From assembly GCA_949752745.1 (NCBI GenBank), contig OX457028.1, positions 6,134,095-6,198,094 of the forward strand: 64,000 nt of DNA, given 5' to 3'. Below the pieces are notes generated by a model. It made no database searches. It was not told the origin of the DNA and was given only the letters and a program-made list of their open reading frames with translations. Positions 47,340 through 60,390 of the stretch are shown here, in pieces (the first letter of the stretch is position 1; each line of letters starts with the position of its first letter). This stretch comes from Protula sp. h YS-2021 (taxonomy: Eukaryota > Annelida > Polychaeta > Sabellida > Serpulidae). A program made the position numbers and the translations under genes.

Positions 47340-47610
47340 TGTCTTTTTTTTCTCTTTTTTTTTTTCTTTTTCTTTTTAAATTTGGCACTCTGCGCTTCTG
47401 CGTTTAAGGTTCGTTGTAAAAAGTCATGGACACGCATAGTTACCAAATCCTGCACGAGTGCCCCCCTCCCCCTCTCTCCGGGCTTTCTCTGGTTTATATT
47501 ACCCAAAACAATGTCCATGAATCCCCATTATTGTGGCCTTGTAATCACAGGCGAGTGCCCCCCCCCCTCCCCTTCCCTGGTTTATATTAACCAAAAATGT
47601 CCCTGAATCA
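47340..47610 (+). repeat. Dispersed GC-tract repeat, copy near 47.4 kb
   Basis: AAATTTGGCACTCTGCGCTT, AAGGTTCGTTGTAAAAAGTC, ATGGACACGCATAGTTACCA and GAGTGCCCCCCTCCCCC match the family. A second GCGAGTGCCCCCCCCCTCCC end follows at 47,551, so two partial copies lie in tandem. TTTGGTTTATATT-like blocks follow each GC tract. Confidence 0.55.
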
Positions 47611-48180
47611 CGTCTTAAGTTATGGCCTTGTAATTAGACGAGATCTCCGGTGAGGTGACACCCAGTTAAAAGCTGAGCAAACAGCCGCCCATCATAACAG
47701 ATTAACTCAATGCAACATTTTCACTCTGTCATTCTGAAAAAAGCGGACAGCTAAATATTTAGCTTACATTCTTTCTGTAGACCATGAGCTGAAAATAAAC
47801 CATTAAAAATAAACAAATTAGCAAATAAGGTGTTATAATCGTGATTTAATGTATTAACCTTGAATGTTTTCGCAAAGCTGAGCTATTTTTGGGGTGACGG
47901 AATCTGTTTACAAGGTCCTGGTGGATCCAGTACAGCATTCACACAGATATATGAGGCCTTAAATAAGCTTGATGTGCTTTTTCAGGTAAGTCAGTCAAAG
48001 AATCGCAGCAACAACACACTTTCCAAACGACCTTTTTGCGATTTTTTCTTCCAAACGTTTAAAATTTGTAGATTCTTTTAACCACATAAATCGTTGAGCA
48101 TGACACTTCCCCCACCCCCCTCCCCACCTCTAAGCCAGTGGCGGGGCCGTTCAGTACTTCAGTGTTTCCTGTAAAGGAGG
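47611..48180. other. Non-coding stretch
   Basis: No gene seen; a 73-codon frame at 47,860-48,081 has no domain. CCAGTGGCGGGGCCG at 48,134-48,148 resembles the MITE ends at 30.6 and 38.2 kb. Confidence 0.4.
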
Positions 48181-48189
48181 GGGGGGTGG

Positions 48190-48440
48190 CTGTTTCGGAG
48201 CTGCACTCCACGTTTGGATAAAAAGGGGTACTATTTGAAATTTAGCATCCCGCTTTAAGGGTTCGTTTTAAGAAGTCGTGGATACGCATGGTAACCAGTT
48301 GGTACGCATGGTAACCAGTTGGTACGCATGGTAACCAGTTGGTACGCATGGTAACCAGTTGGTACGCATGGTAACCAGTTGGTACGCATGGTAACCAGTT
48401 GGTACGCATGGTAACCAGTTGGTACGCCAGTATCTCCCAC
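48190..48440 (+). repeat. Dispersed GC-tract repeat with internal 20-bp array
   Basis: GAGCTGCACTCCACGTTTGG, AATTTAGCATCCCGC, GGTTCGTTTTAAGAAGTCGT and GGATACGCATGGTAACCAGT match the family seen at 4.2, 34.5 and 47.4 kb. Here the ACGCATGGTAACCAGTT part is expanded (next entry). Confidence 0.65.
48281..48428 (+). repeat. Minisatellite, 20 bp x 7, identical copies
   Basis: Seven head-to-tail copies of a 20-bp unit, GGTACGCATGGTAACCAGTT. Apart from the first base triplet of the first copy they are identical, so the expansion is recent. GGTAACC in the unit is palindromic. Confidence 0.95.
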
Positions 48441-48599
48441 CCCTTCTGGGAGGGGGTTGGGTTTCCAGTGCATGCTGAGAAGTTCAAATCTTTACCAAAA
48501 AAATCGCTGCGTTTTTAAGTTCGAACTCGTTCCCAGATAATTTAACGAATTCAAAAGTTTTACACATCCATTTTCTCTTCAAATATGAAATTACGCGTG

Positions 48600-48762
48600 T
48601 ATACTATGGTGTCAGGGTGTCATGATGTCATGCTCACATGGTGTCATGGTGCCATGATCTCATATGTCATGGTGCCATGATCTCATGCCGTCATGGTACC
48701 ATGGTGTCATGACACTATGATGTCATGGTGCTATGGTGTCATGAAGCGATGGTGATCTCATG
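48600..48762. repeat. Degenerate minisatellite around TCATGGTG
   Basis: About 14 units of 8-12 bp (GTCATGGTGCCATGATCTCA style). CCATGG/CATG palindromes make it locally self-complementary. Confidence 0.75.
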
Positions 48763-49148
48763 GGCCATATTTCAACAAACAATTTTTTTGGCTATCCAGT
48801 GTCCAGAAAAGTACAATTTAATCAACGTTTACTGGCAAACGGATATACGGACATACGGACAGACACCATTGGTCATAAACCACATGCGCTGAACACTTAT
48901 AGCACCGGAATCAGCTATACTTATAGCTATAGTAATCAAATGCAAAGACGGATGTTGACAAACACATAAACATACAAATAATAAATAAGTAGTAAGTATA
49001 CAGCAAGTCAGTAGAGACCTTTTGCAAGACGTAACGTCATTTTACTTCCCATTTATTTTATTTCTTTTCTTTTGAAAGTTTTAACTTGAGGAATACGAAA
49101 GCCTAAATGACACAAAAGTACTTACTGAAGAATTTGCCATGTAATACA

Positions 49149-49220
49149 CTCTTCTTCTTCTTCTTCTTCTTCTTCTTCTTCTTCTTCTTCTTCTTCTTCT
49201 TCTTCTTCTCCTCCTCCTTC
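49149..49220. repeat. (TTC)n microsatellite
   Basis: A TTC run of about 22 units followed by TCC variants. Confidence 0.96.
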
Positions 49221-52105
49221 CTGTCTCCGATTGTTTATTATTTATAATGAAAACTGACTGACTATTAAATGAACCAAAGCTATTTACACATTTACCTCCT
49301 ATTACTTTTACTGTACATGAGTGCCGTGTGCAAAATGAAAGGTTTTTTTTTTCAACTTGAATAACACGATTTAGAAGCAAACTTCTAAAATAGTATGATT
49401 TTACAATGACACATTTAGCACATTGGTGTAGTTTATAATTCCCCCTGAATCACTTGCACAGATGTTACATATATTGTATAACATTTGAATTAGAATATTC
49501 AGCTTTATAATACGACACAAAAGACCTGATGGATTTTGTATAGATTTAGTTCCTTTCAAAGTACAACTGCGTTTCATGTTGAAATCTTTGTGTAAGTGCC
49601 TCAAATTATTTCATGTTTGGAACAAAAACATAACATAAAGTAATTCATACTTCTTTTCAGAATAGTGGATATTAACTCGTTTCTATCTCAAAATTAATTT
49701 TGCTTCTTTCAAAACACCTTTTCCAAAAGATTTTACTTCTCATTTCAGAAGTCTCAGACGGAACATTTTAAAAGTTAACTTCTTGCAAAATGTCTCTAGT
49801 GTCGATGGAATACCGTGTGTTTTTATGGCGGACAAATCAGCCTTTTAGGGTACTGGAGATACTTATTTTTAATAGTGTATTTCTCAAGCAGTACTAAGCC
49901 TCACAGATACTCGAACCATCCTTAATTATGACTCTACAGTGAGTACGCGAACCCGGTGATCTTGGCCACTTGCCACAATTAATTTACCATTGACTTCTTA
50001 CACCACATCCGGTATTCTGGCTCCTTCACTACCTTGAGCCAAGCCAACAGTCGTAAAGCAAATGTAAACACAATAGAAAAACGAAAACGAAACAAGAGAC
50101 ACGTTTGTACGAAAGCCCATTTCGTTTTTCTTACTACCTGTTTTTCTGTGTAAAGTTCCATATAAGTTAGTTGTAATTACTAGTTACTTAGTACTAAGGT
50201 AAACCCGTAAGTATGGGCGGTAATTGCAGTTTTATGTTCTTAGCACTAACTTTCTACAAAGTTTGTACTTAGCTCCTAGTAACTTACTGGTAAACTGGAT
50301 ACCTAAGCAGTTTTCTTTCTTTATCTTTGTAGTAGCCGTTTATACAAAAGGTCAAGGATGCGGCTCGTAACATACTCAATTTTATTTATACTTGATTAGG
50401 TACATGCTCCGTGGCCACAGTATGCATCTGGGCAAGGAGGAAAGGTTGAATCAAGAACTGGTTTAATTAAAGGGTACTTTAAGGCTAGGTATACGTACAA
50501 GGATATTGTACTGAAAATATAGGATTTCAGTTTCCTACTGGCTACTTGGTACTAAGTAACTGGTAAGTTACTGGAAAATATCTTGTAAGAAAGTGGGTGA
50601 CAATTGGTAAAAAAAAGTTCCGGAAAGTAAGTGGTAAGTTTTTTTTCTAGCTTTCCTGTGCTAAATCAGGTGTTAAGAAAAACAACGAAATTGTCTTTGG
50701 TACTTTTGCATGGTCTGCTAATGTAATACCTCCTTAGGACTTTCATTAAATATGAATAAACACTGTACTTAGAACTAAAGAATCAAAGAAACCCGGAAGC
50801 CCGAACAGTAATGCAGGGGTTCTGCATTACGATTCTACAAAAGTAGTTTATTAAAGAGGGTTCTTCTGAAGGGGTTGTTGAATAACTACACGAATATAGC
50901 AGAACAATGCTGGAGTGAACTTTGAAACCAAAATACATTAAATACTCACATAAAATAATAAAAACATAAATAAATGAGTTCCATTTTTGCTTCTGTGATA
51001 TCACCAGAAATAAAACTCCACTACATTAAAAAACAGCTGTTTTTCATTTCTTAACTTGTGATCATATTCTATTCTGTCATTGTGAATATTGGATATTGGT
51101 TAACCAAAGAGATGCCAGTTTGTGAATCGTCGGTACTTAAATAAACAAATTCTTTGGCTGAAATTATCCGGAATGTTTTTGGAACGTGAGGAAAAAATTC
51201 AGACAAAGTCACAAACATTTTGTTGTTAAATGATTCTGAAAAGGCAAATAAAACATTTCTAAATGACCAATATTCTTTTCGCTTTGGTTAATATCTTTTC
51301 ATATATAGCTTAAAATATGGAGTAATTCTTTTTTAAAGATTAGATTAGACCCTTTTACTTTTCTAAAATATCCTTTCTATGAGAGAAATAATGAATTTTT
51401 ATTTCTTTATGTGTGGTTAAAACTGATCACATTCGAGTATTCATTCTAAGATGACAGAAGACAACGGACCCCCACCCCCCCACCCCCCTTCATCCTATGC
51501 ATTACTCTATGCATCCTCTCTCAGTACTTACAGGTTTGGGAATTTATGACGTGATCCCTGAACAACGACATATAGGTTTGAACGTTATATTTATATATTG
51601 GGATCAGCAAACCTAAAAATATAACTGCAATTTTACCCCTTTAATATAAGTATTACTGGAACAGCCCACAATGATAGTGACGTTTATTTTTGCGATTATA
51701 ACTGTGTTTAGAGTATTTAATTTTGTAATATGTGAAGAAAGTTTATCAAAGAATTATCTGGTTTTATATTGTATTAAAGACACCATTTTTAGAAAATGAA
51801 AAGACTTTTTAAACAGAAAGACCAAAACCGATTTCGCAGACTATTAGCGAAATGAATACTTAGCAATTGAACAGTTCATTTTCATTACCAATATTTAGGT
51901 TCTTCTTCAAAAGCTGAAAACAACCTTGATAATGAAAAAAAAACTACTCGCATTTGTTTTTGTGCTTAACTCATATAGACAATTTTGAAAATGTTAATTA
52001 CACACTCAGGACCCCAGTCTTACTGTGACATGCTCTGGTGGGACAGACTCGCAAGTTTCAGTTCAGAAATACTTTTTCAACAAGCTGTCAATTGCACAAC
52101 CTGGT
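49221..52105. other. AT-rich stretch, no gene supported
   Basis: No frame above 75 codons. Loose GTTACTTAGTACTAAG- and AGTAACTGGTAAGTTACTGG-like words recur at 50,170-50,300 and 50,540-50,645. A CCCCCACCCC tract lies at 51,469-51,488. Nothing else stands out. Confidence 0.4.
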
Positions 52106-52924
52106 TTAAACCGTAATTACATAGCCAGGGTGGGTGAATGTTCTGTCATTAAACTGTTAACGGATATTTTTTGAAAAGGGTCCGACTTTACTATAAAAGT
52201 GTAGGTATGAGTTGAACTGTCCACTGGTTAACAGACTCAATCCTATCTTTATACCAGCACGTCAGATTGGTCAATTCGTATCAATGGTAGAAGTAGGTGG
52301 TATCCTTCATCTGGAAAATCATCCTGGATGGTCCGCTATAGAAAAATCACTTTTGGTTTGCAATAGATGCAACTAACTCAAACAAATATTTCTTACGCTC
52401 ACCCAATAACAAAGTCAAAAAATACCATTTTAGTGGGAAATAACTCCTGTTTCTCATCTTTCACACAGCAATACTTAGCAGTTAGTAACATTGTAGAGTA
52501 ATATTTTCCCATTTTATAGCAAAATGTTTTCTTGTTTTGTACGTATGGCAAACATAAAACGTTTCAGAGAATTTCAGTATCCCTGCAGCGAATATTGAAT
52601 ACCCTGATAATCAATTACATAACACCTAAATTTTAAAAAGATAAAATCATTACTAAATGCTAAAAACATCCACGAATCTTTCTCATACACAGCAATTAGT
52701 AAATCAAAGGCATTTTCAACCGATAGATCCTACATCGAATGTCAGCTAAAATCAGTCAAGTTCAGACGTAGATGGCAAGGTGGGAGAAAATACGGGGCGT
52801 TCCAAATACGTTACTAAAAATATCAAAGAACAAGTAGGGAAGATTTTTTAATTAAAGGTATGTCCGAAAACTTTCTGTTCATTTTGAAGTCTTTGAAGGG
52901 TAATCGTTAAGTGAAGACAACGGG

Positions 52925-53035
52925 GCCGTGCGTTAATCTCCTGCTCACCACCACGGGCAGGGGTGGAACTCGGAACGGTGGGCTTTACCTGATCAACGCT
53001 CTAAGAAGATGAGATAATTGATAGCCCTTAGTAAC
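52925..53035 (-). mobile_element. tRNA-derived SINE-like unit, copy 2
   Basis: On the minus strand GGGCTATCAATTATCTCATC, TTAGAGCGTTGATCAGGTAA and CCGAGTTCCACCCCTGCCCG then TGGTGGTGAGC follow the order of the unit at 26.8 kb. It sits at the same place in both copies of the segmental duplication, so insertion came before the duplication. Confidence 0.5.
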
Positions 53036-55014
53036 GAGCAAACAACACATTTCTAGAGTTGTTATCATTCTTTATTACTTAAAAGGGGGTACGAATAGGT
53101 TAGGCTCAATGATAACAGAACTTTTCAAAGAAGGTGTGTTCTTTGTATAGCTGCAATGCCACGATGTCAGCTAGTGTATCAAAACTTGATACCACAGGGA
53201 TGTTGGAGAATTTGATACCACTTATAATCATGGTAATAGCAAAAAAGATTATTGTGAAAACAAATGCATCCTATATCTTCAATTACAACCACGGGTTACA
53301 TTACAGGCAAGTTACGTCATGGAATCTTGTAACTCCTACGCGGAAAACTAACTCATGTAATTCAGTACCTCATGAAAATACTGACATTTCAGTGTACAGA
53401 ATGTAAATAAAAGGTTTTACTGGTAAGAATGGCGATCAGATCAATGGTTAGTGACGCATTGATACCAGCTCATAAATGAAATAAGAACCTAATATAACAC
53501 CAAAAACACGCAATCGCAAGCGGGAAATTATTCATAGACTAATTTAAAAACGTTTATATTTCGGTTTCGTTTACAAGGAAAAGGCAGTTCTGAAGTGAAC
53601 ATATACAAAACTGATATGCAACTACATACTTCTTATACCGATGGAATCTCTGATTTGATATTTTAATTGTCTAAACAAATCAACTGTGTTTTTGTTTTCC
53701 ACATAAAACAGATTAAGCAATAATATAGTAACTACAACGAAAATCCACCAGAATAAGGCCAAGTAAGTGTTATTGTTGGAACAACTTTTATGACAAAGAC
53801 AAAACATGCATTTATTTGCAGATATACACCAGAACCCCGGGAGTCGAACCACCGTAGGTACATTGTTGCATATGGAACTACTGAAATGGGAATACTCCAC
53901 CAATCCGGATGTGGAACTATTCTGGCTTAGTCCCAAACATGATCCTTTTTCTCATGTTCAGGAAAATTTCCAACCGGCTACCTATCTTAAATGCTCTTAG
54001 ATAAGTTCAATAAACAAAGCATGTCTCAAGACTACTCATATCTGGATACAACTGACTTTGCGTCACGGTATTTCCACAGAAAAATGTTTAAAATTTAAAA
54101 TTTGAAGTACAGCAAAATAATTATTAACTGCAAACAGTTATTACAGCGTACACCTGTTGATGTCCTTAAATAAGGTGTTAGTTTTACGTAATGGATATGC
54201 ATTGAAAAAAAGATTTTTTTTGCTTCTATGCTTTCAAAGCAGCGATGTAACATCCACAGTAAAGCTCATTGGCATCAGTCAATTTCTTTACAAAAAGTTA
54301 AGGAAATGAAGAGAAACAGCTGTGTGTGCATTTGTCGAACGAGTTCATCCATTTAGTTTCAATTCATAACACTAATTTTTTTAATTTTAACTTTCATTTT
54401 AAACAACTTTTTTTCAGTTCTTTTATAATTTTGATATTGTAATCTTTGTTTTTAATTTGCAAAGCCATTTAATTATCTAGCCAACTCGTCTTCAAATCAA
54501 TAACAAATAAAAAACGAGATGGCTGAAATTCTACTATTGCATTAACTGCTATAGTTTTCAAAGCTTTTACAAAATATAACTGGTGTTATCTTTGCAATAA
54601 AAAGTGTCATTCCCTTTTAACTCCAGTATACTTCCTTTCTGATGCTTTTAATTCATAAATGCCATTTAAAATTCGGATTGTTATTATGAAAAGAGTTGTT
54701 GCTTAACCCTACACCGATGACGTCACAGACTCATATTTAAGTCAAAATGGCTAAATAAATATCCCAATATTAGTTGTGGTTGATCTTCATCCTGTGGCGG
54801 TTATGAGGCTAACAAATGAACCACACGGGATAACTGAAGCATGGTGTAGTAGCTGTTCAAAAAGAAAGCCCCCTCATCAGGTACCGGCGTAGACGGTGCT
54901 GTACTTAGGTCGTTGTTGATTTCCAAATGGAGCGATCAATTATGAAGATGTCGCAGTTTTGGTAAATTAAAGTTTGCTTTGCTACAAAGATCTGCCACAG
55001 CTGGTGTACTTACA

Positions 55015-55155
55015 ATTGGTCTAACGACAACCGACAATTGGTCGAACGACATTTGATTTATCGACATTTGGCCTATAGATAATTGGTCTGCCTAAAATTC
55101 ATTTATCGACAAATGGTCTGGCGACAATTCACATGACATTTTGTCTAACCTCAAT
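55015..55155. repeat. CGACAATTGGTCTA repeat, left copy
   Basis: Eight or so degenerate units of 14-21 bp (CGACAATTGGTC, CGACATTTGATTTAT). The matching array in the duplicate at 63,440-63,745 is twice as long. Confidence 0.75.
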
Positions 55156-55640
55156 TCATCTGTATATTTAAATTTAAAAACCGGATTAAAATAGTGGTAA
55201 ATGATGTGATGTGTAGGCAGACGGAGATTATCCACTTCGAAGAAAATCCCTTTCGGGTAAGATCCCATATTTTTCGTAGTGGGATGACAACCCCCTTCAC
55301 ATCTTGTCGCAAATAAACAATGTCCCCTTCGCTTTAACTTCGCAATAACTTGTGGTGTTTTGGAGATGTGTGTCTACCTGAGATAAGAGTTGAGCTATGT
55401 ACAAATATGGCATCAATTATATCTTCAAGGAAAGTTTTCCTTTTATCTCTTCAGTGTAAGATCACGGATTAGTCAGTCTTGAGAGATCGATGTCATTTTG
55501 CCTTTCACTAATAATCGGAAATTATTCACCTTCTTGTATGCTATGTAACGTTGCAATTAACGTTGATTTACGTTGATAGTGGAAACACGTTGGTATAAAT
55601 AATGATTTCAGGCTGCGTATCTTGCGTTAAATAAAATTCA

Positions 55641-56040
55641 CTTTCCTCAACCGTTATAATTTTATTTACAATCAAGTTTAGGTTAAGGTTTTATCATGCA
55701 CTTCTAATTCCCTGCGTGTTGAAACATCACTGGGAATGTTTTAAAAAGTTTGTTTCTCATACTTTTATTCAATACGATCTTATACCATTTGAACGATTCA
55801 GAGGGGATGTTCTCCATCTAATCAAGGGGATATTTTCTGATTGTGCCCAAATGAAGGGGATTTTATTCCAAGAGGATTCTCTCTAAATAGGCAGTCTCTG
55901 GTATTCAAAGATGTGGCATTTCAATTAAAATTTAAATTGAAGTTTTTTTATTTAAATTAAAGTGTAACATTTTCATCTTCAACCAGTTCAAGGGAATCAG
56001 AAAAAATACTAAAAAGTCATTTTTAATGTCTAATTTCTGA
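55641..56040. other. Non-coding stretch
   Basis: AT-rich, with GGGGAT-containing words at 55,803-55,860. No gene seen. Confidence 0.4.
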
Positions 56041-56056
56041 ATATATATATAGATAA

Positions 56057-56152
<96 letters not shown>
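56041..56152. repeat. (TA)n microsatellite
   Basis: A TA run of about 50 units with a few interruptions at the left end. Confidence 0.97.
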
Positions 56153-56849
56153 CTTTTTCTGGTACGGCATATATGCCGCATCCATGTACTACAGATACAA
56201 TGGGTATTTATACTAGAAAACAAAAGAATTAAAATGAACTGAATTCTTGAAAATCAGCCAATGAGGGGTACCGCTCTAAAAATGTGAAAATGTGTGACGA
56301 TATAAATGCGTTGTTATAAAGCAACTGACGTCTGGAGACATTCTAGCACTCTAGTTTTAGCACTGTGCGTTGCTTCATAAATTTATAAAAAATACAGTCT
56401 CAATGTATCAAAGGCACACATACCTCCTCCCCAACCCTTCATCTAAGGCGGGTGATAGTTTTTTATTTTAAAAAATCTGATTAAACATTGGTCTGAATTC
56501 TGTGGCAGACTGTGTAGGTATTTAAGAGTTAATATAGTTTTTTCTCGCTACATTTAAGTGGTAAGTATCGTGTGCTTTGTTAACGTTTTTCCCTGATAAA
56601 TACACCAATTTTCAAAATCTAGACATTTATCCTAGTATGGTAAAGATTGAGCTCAACGCACGCTACTAACAGGCGTCTGTATGTGATTGCGTAGTGAAGT
56701 TAATAGCCAATGGCCAACTACAGACAAGATCCATCGCAGTTTACAAACAACAAACAAAATATTGAGTAAATGCATGGATTGAGCGCCAGTTACAACAAGT
56801 ATAGTATAGAAATAATAAAGACCCGTTAGCAGTACTTTGAATGACTGCT

Positions 56850-57665
56850 AGAGAGTATGCCCTTTTAAAAAGAAACTTCTTAAGACAAAATTAAAAACTT
56901 GGATAGTTTTAGCCTTTCGAAGCTCTTATGGTGTACTATTTCACAATCTAGGAACGTAATAAGGAAAGCAGGCTAACAATATGTTTTGAGATTAAAGTTA
57001 GGCTCTACAAGTCTCATTGCATTTTGCGGAATAAGTGTTCTTTTTGGCACTTATGGCGCAAGCGAATCACTTAGATATTTTGGAGCCTCTCCATTCAAAC
57101 ATTTATAACCATACGGTATGATATCGGGAGCCAATGTAGATACTGGAGCAGAGGTGAGATATGGGATCGACGGCGTGTCAATGTGATAATCCTTGCTGCC
57201 AGATTCACCACCTCCTGCAGCTTGTACGTAAGGCGATCCGGTAAAGCACAGAATAAGCTGTTGCAATAGTCGAGTTTTGATAACACAAGCGCATGGCAGA
57301 GGGTTTTTGCTGTAGCTTCATCTATAAGCTTGCAAACTTTACGGATGGCAGTAAGCTGTATGTAGCATTATTTGCATATATTGTCAATGTGCGTTTGAAA
57401 TGAGAGTTCTTACTCTAAATAGACTCAAAGGCTCTTTGCCACGGGGGCTGAAGCTATGACACTGTTCCCTGCATTTAGAGAGTCCACGGAGATTTTAATC
57501 TTTTGATACGCACTTCGCAAAATCATAAATTCAGACTTACTTTCATTTAGCTGAAGTTTGCTAGCGTACATCCTTGTTTTGATTTGGGTTGCACTAGCTT
57601 GTTTCTCAGGTGAATAGGGACTAGCTGCGTTTTGTAGCTGTGTATCATCGGCACAGAAATGATAT
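56850..57665 (-). pseudogene. 5'-truncated LINE reverse transcriptase (CR1/L2-type)
   Basis: On the minus strand the RT catalytic block FCADDTQLQ (Asp-Asp codons near 57,643-57,651) is followed by LNESKSEF, then LSKLDYCNSLFCALPDRL (about 57,285-57,230), AARIITLTRR and LLQYLHWLPISYRM. After a frameshift come YKCLNGEAPKYLSD (about 57,110-57,065) and, in decayed form, PRL-NS-P-ELRKAK. These are the ordered landmarks of the C-terminal RT region of CR1/L2-type non-LTR retrotransposons. Stops and at least two frame changes show it is dead. The endonuclease and the N-terminal RT part are missing, as expected from 5' truncation. A 21-bp minisatellite abuts the broken end. Confidence 0.85.
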
Positions 57666-57691
57666 CCAGAATGACGGAAGCCAGAGATTTT

Positions 57692-58012
57692 ATGATCTGA
57701 TCTTGTGAAAATGTGATCCGATGTTCTCCTAATTTAATCTCGTCTTGTCAAAATGTTATCTGTTCTTGTGAGAATATGATCCCATATTGTTTGAATGTGA
57801 TCTGATCTTGTGAGAATGAGATCTGATCTTGTCATAATGTGATCTGATTTTGTCACTATGTGAGTTGATCTTGTCAGAATATGATATGATCTTGTCAGAA
57901 TGTGATCTGATCTTGTAAGAATGTGATCTGATCTTGTCAGGATGTGATCTTATCTTATCAGAATGTGATCTGATCGTGTCGGAATGTCGTCTGATCTCGT
58001 CAGAATGTCTGG
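57692..58012. repeat. Minisatellite, 21 bp x about 15
   Basis: Units of GAATGTGATCTGATCTTGTC then A. GATCTGATC is frequent. Minus-strand frames read Arg-Ser-His-Ser-Asp-Lys-Ile repeats because 21 is divisible by three. The array begins at the 5'-truncation point of the LINE. Confidence 0.9.
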
Positions 58013-59285
58013 TCTCATCCTCCTTACCGACAAGTATGAGGCCTGCCACCGTTGTCACGGATTAATTTTACATATTAACTCTTAAATCAACTTAAACTTA
58101 AATCATAAATATTGCCAACCAAAAAAGAAAGGGTTGTTATTTTTACGACCAGTAAAATGACTCGGTTTTGAAGGACACGAATCTGAAATAGTTGTCGTAG
58201 ACCCGTGCGCTTTTCCGTTTCTAGTTTTTGTTTATTTCAGCTTCTCACCCGAGGGCACAGATGATTGCGCCACCTGTAGGCTAATCCCGTGCAGGGCGTG
58301 ATTAAGACTGACGTCCATGGGTGGCTCAGTTTACGCCTTTGTTTCGACACAGGTCATCTTTGAAACACAGATTTTTATCCAACGGTGCGCAGAAAAAGAG
58401 TGAAAAAAACTAATCCAAATATAACAGGCAATATGTTACCCACATGGAATGCAAGTTGAAACCTTTCTTGTGTTGTTGTGTTTTTGCAGCAATCGTTTGC
58501 CCACACAAACACTGTAAACTTACGTTCTACATTTTATGCAAGTCCGGGGGAGCACTCACGTACCAAGAGGTTGCCAAGTGTGTTATTGACTTTAAAAAAT
58601 TGCCCTTTAAACACAGAGTTCTACGTTTGATAAAATAAACACCTTTTCAGAGCGAATCTCCCTTTTTGTGGGTGTGCTGAGTGAAAATTACTCTCTCTAT
58701 CGAAATTAACACTCCACCCGGACTACCTCTGGCCCCAGAAGTACTCATTTCTCTGCGTTTTTTTATATTATGGGCACGCATTATAACACATATCATGCCA
58801 AGTGCCAAGTGCCCCCCCCTATCCGAGAGGGATTGAAGGCACACCAACACACCGGATTGAGAGTGTACGAGAAGTAGGGAGGATGGTATCCTCCATACAT
58901 GCGCAGACTGCACATGAAGTATCTGTCATTTATAGAGGCAGTCAGCTGTCAGCTATTATCCCCCGTGCACGTCTCACTAATCAAGATCTATAATAGACTT
59001 CGCATTTGCTTCACATTGTTAATTATATAAACCCGCCAATCATATCTGAGCAGTTCGTTTGTTTTAAATCCACAGGGGAAATCTCACTTTTTCAGTTTCA
59101 ATGCAAAATTTCAAGCTTGTAAAGTAGTTTTGCCAATAGAAAACTACTCGTTTACTTGTACATTATTGCGTGATAGGTGCTGGAAAATGGCTCACTCTTT
59201 TATGGAAGCGTTTTCGCAAAAACACGTGCCTAATCTCGTCATGACGAGATAATGGGCTTGAGCTGACCTTCTTTAAAGAACATCA
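58013..59285. other. Non-coding stretch with one repeat relic
   Basis: 58,650-58,840 has CACTCCACCCGG, GGGCACGCATTATAACACAT and ATCATGCCAAGTGCCCCCCC, related to the dispersed GC-tract repeat. Frames here are under 90 codons and show no domain. Confidence 0.45.
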
Positions 59286-59309
59286 CATCAGATTGATTTC
59301 GATATTTAA

Positions 59310-59525
59310 TGGCATTACAAAACCGACATAACGAGCTTTCCTAGCCAAACCGCCATGAAGAACTTCCCTTATCAAACGCACATGACGAGCTTTCCTTATC
59401 AAATCTACACGAAGAACTCTCCTTATCAAACCAACATGACGCGCTTCCCTTACCATAACGAAATAACGAGTTTTTCTTATCGAAACGACATTATAACCTT
59501 TTCTTATAAAACAGTCAGGACAAGT
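59310..59525. repeat. Minisatellite, 27 bp x about 7.5
   Basis: Units of AAACCGACATAACGAGCTTT then CCTTATC. The 27-bp unit keeps a frame open (Phe-Pro-Tyr-Gln-Thr repeats), which I do not take as a gene. Confidence 0.88.
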
Positions 59526-60390
59526 ATGCCTTTGGGTAAAATACTGATTCTTCGACTTTCTTCAACCAAAGAGTATAAAATTGTAGAATTGTTCCATCAG
59601 AATTGTTCCATCTCTAACCGATTTTGAGGTGACGGTCAACCATCAGTTTTCACATTTTGTCTTCACCAACAATGTCAAGGTCACCGTGGTAACGGTTGTG
59701 TAACGTGTTTTAGGCCTGCAGGGTTCAACATGAGCTGAAAATCGTTTTTCCGGATAAATCGACTTGATGCTACCACTTTATCAATCCACATGTGTCTTGG
59801 AATAGGAACTTAAGTGCTTTTTCCAGCCATATAAGTAGTAAACAGAGGTTATAAGATATGTTGAGCTTCTTTGGAAGTAGGCAGTAACCTAGCAACTTAT
59901 GTTTGCGAACTCAATGAGATCTTAACGCCCTCTGTACGTGTAGTAAATTTCATCTTGGTAGGTAAAACGGTGTAGGAGTTGTCTGAAAACCATCCAAATC
60001 GAAAAAAATGAAAAGGGCACAAAAAAGAAAGTTTGCGGAATAGCTACAAACTTATTTAGAAACGTTGCTTCCAAAGAGAATAAATATTTATCCATGTTTA
60101 AAAAAATAAGGTCTGCGTTGCTCATAAGTTAGAAGAAACATTGTCAAATACAACCTCTCAATAGCTCAAGGTTGCCACATTTTTGCTCCGACTTTGTTTT
60201 CATTGCCTAGGTCTGTCCACACCGGCAGGTAAGTTATTGCTGGCATGCGAAATGTTCACTTCTTAGCTGTGCTTGATGTGCGCAAGAAGCTGTTTTTGAA
60301 ATGATTTACTTACCAATCAAAGTGAGCAGCTGTAACCTTTAAATTGTGTACACTGGTCTTAATCTACCAAATAGCAAGCCTATGTGTTTA
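59526..60390. other. Unique-looking stretch, no gene supported
   Basis: Nothing recognisable beyond short frames. Confidence 0.4.

Larger units (their letters stand above)
52110..55640. repeat. Segmental duplication, left copy
   Basis: Aligns in order with 60,392-64,000 over about 3.5 kb. Shared blocks include GTGAATG..AAAAGGGT (52,130 and 60,415), ACGTAGATGGCAAGGTGG (52,765 and 60,938), GGTTAGGCTCAATGATAA (53,100 and 61,390), AAAACAAATGCATCCTATAT (53,258), CAGAACCCCGGGAGTCG (53,829; CAGAACCCCAGGAGTCG at 62,298) and GGGATAACTGA (54,828 and 63,263). By eye the copies are perhaps 80% identical, so the event is old. I could not find a multi-exon gene in either copy. Confidence 0.85.

Noticed and set aside
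48281..48428. CRISPR-like regular repeats
   Set aside because: The 20-bp units abut with no spacers, and the window is eukaryotic. The same holds for the 13-, 18- and 27-bp arrays.
53806..54000. Possible conserved exon shared with 62,258-62,449
   Set aside because: The two copies are open in different frames and neither has a recognisable domain; a TTTACAG acceptor-like site alone is not enough.
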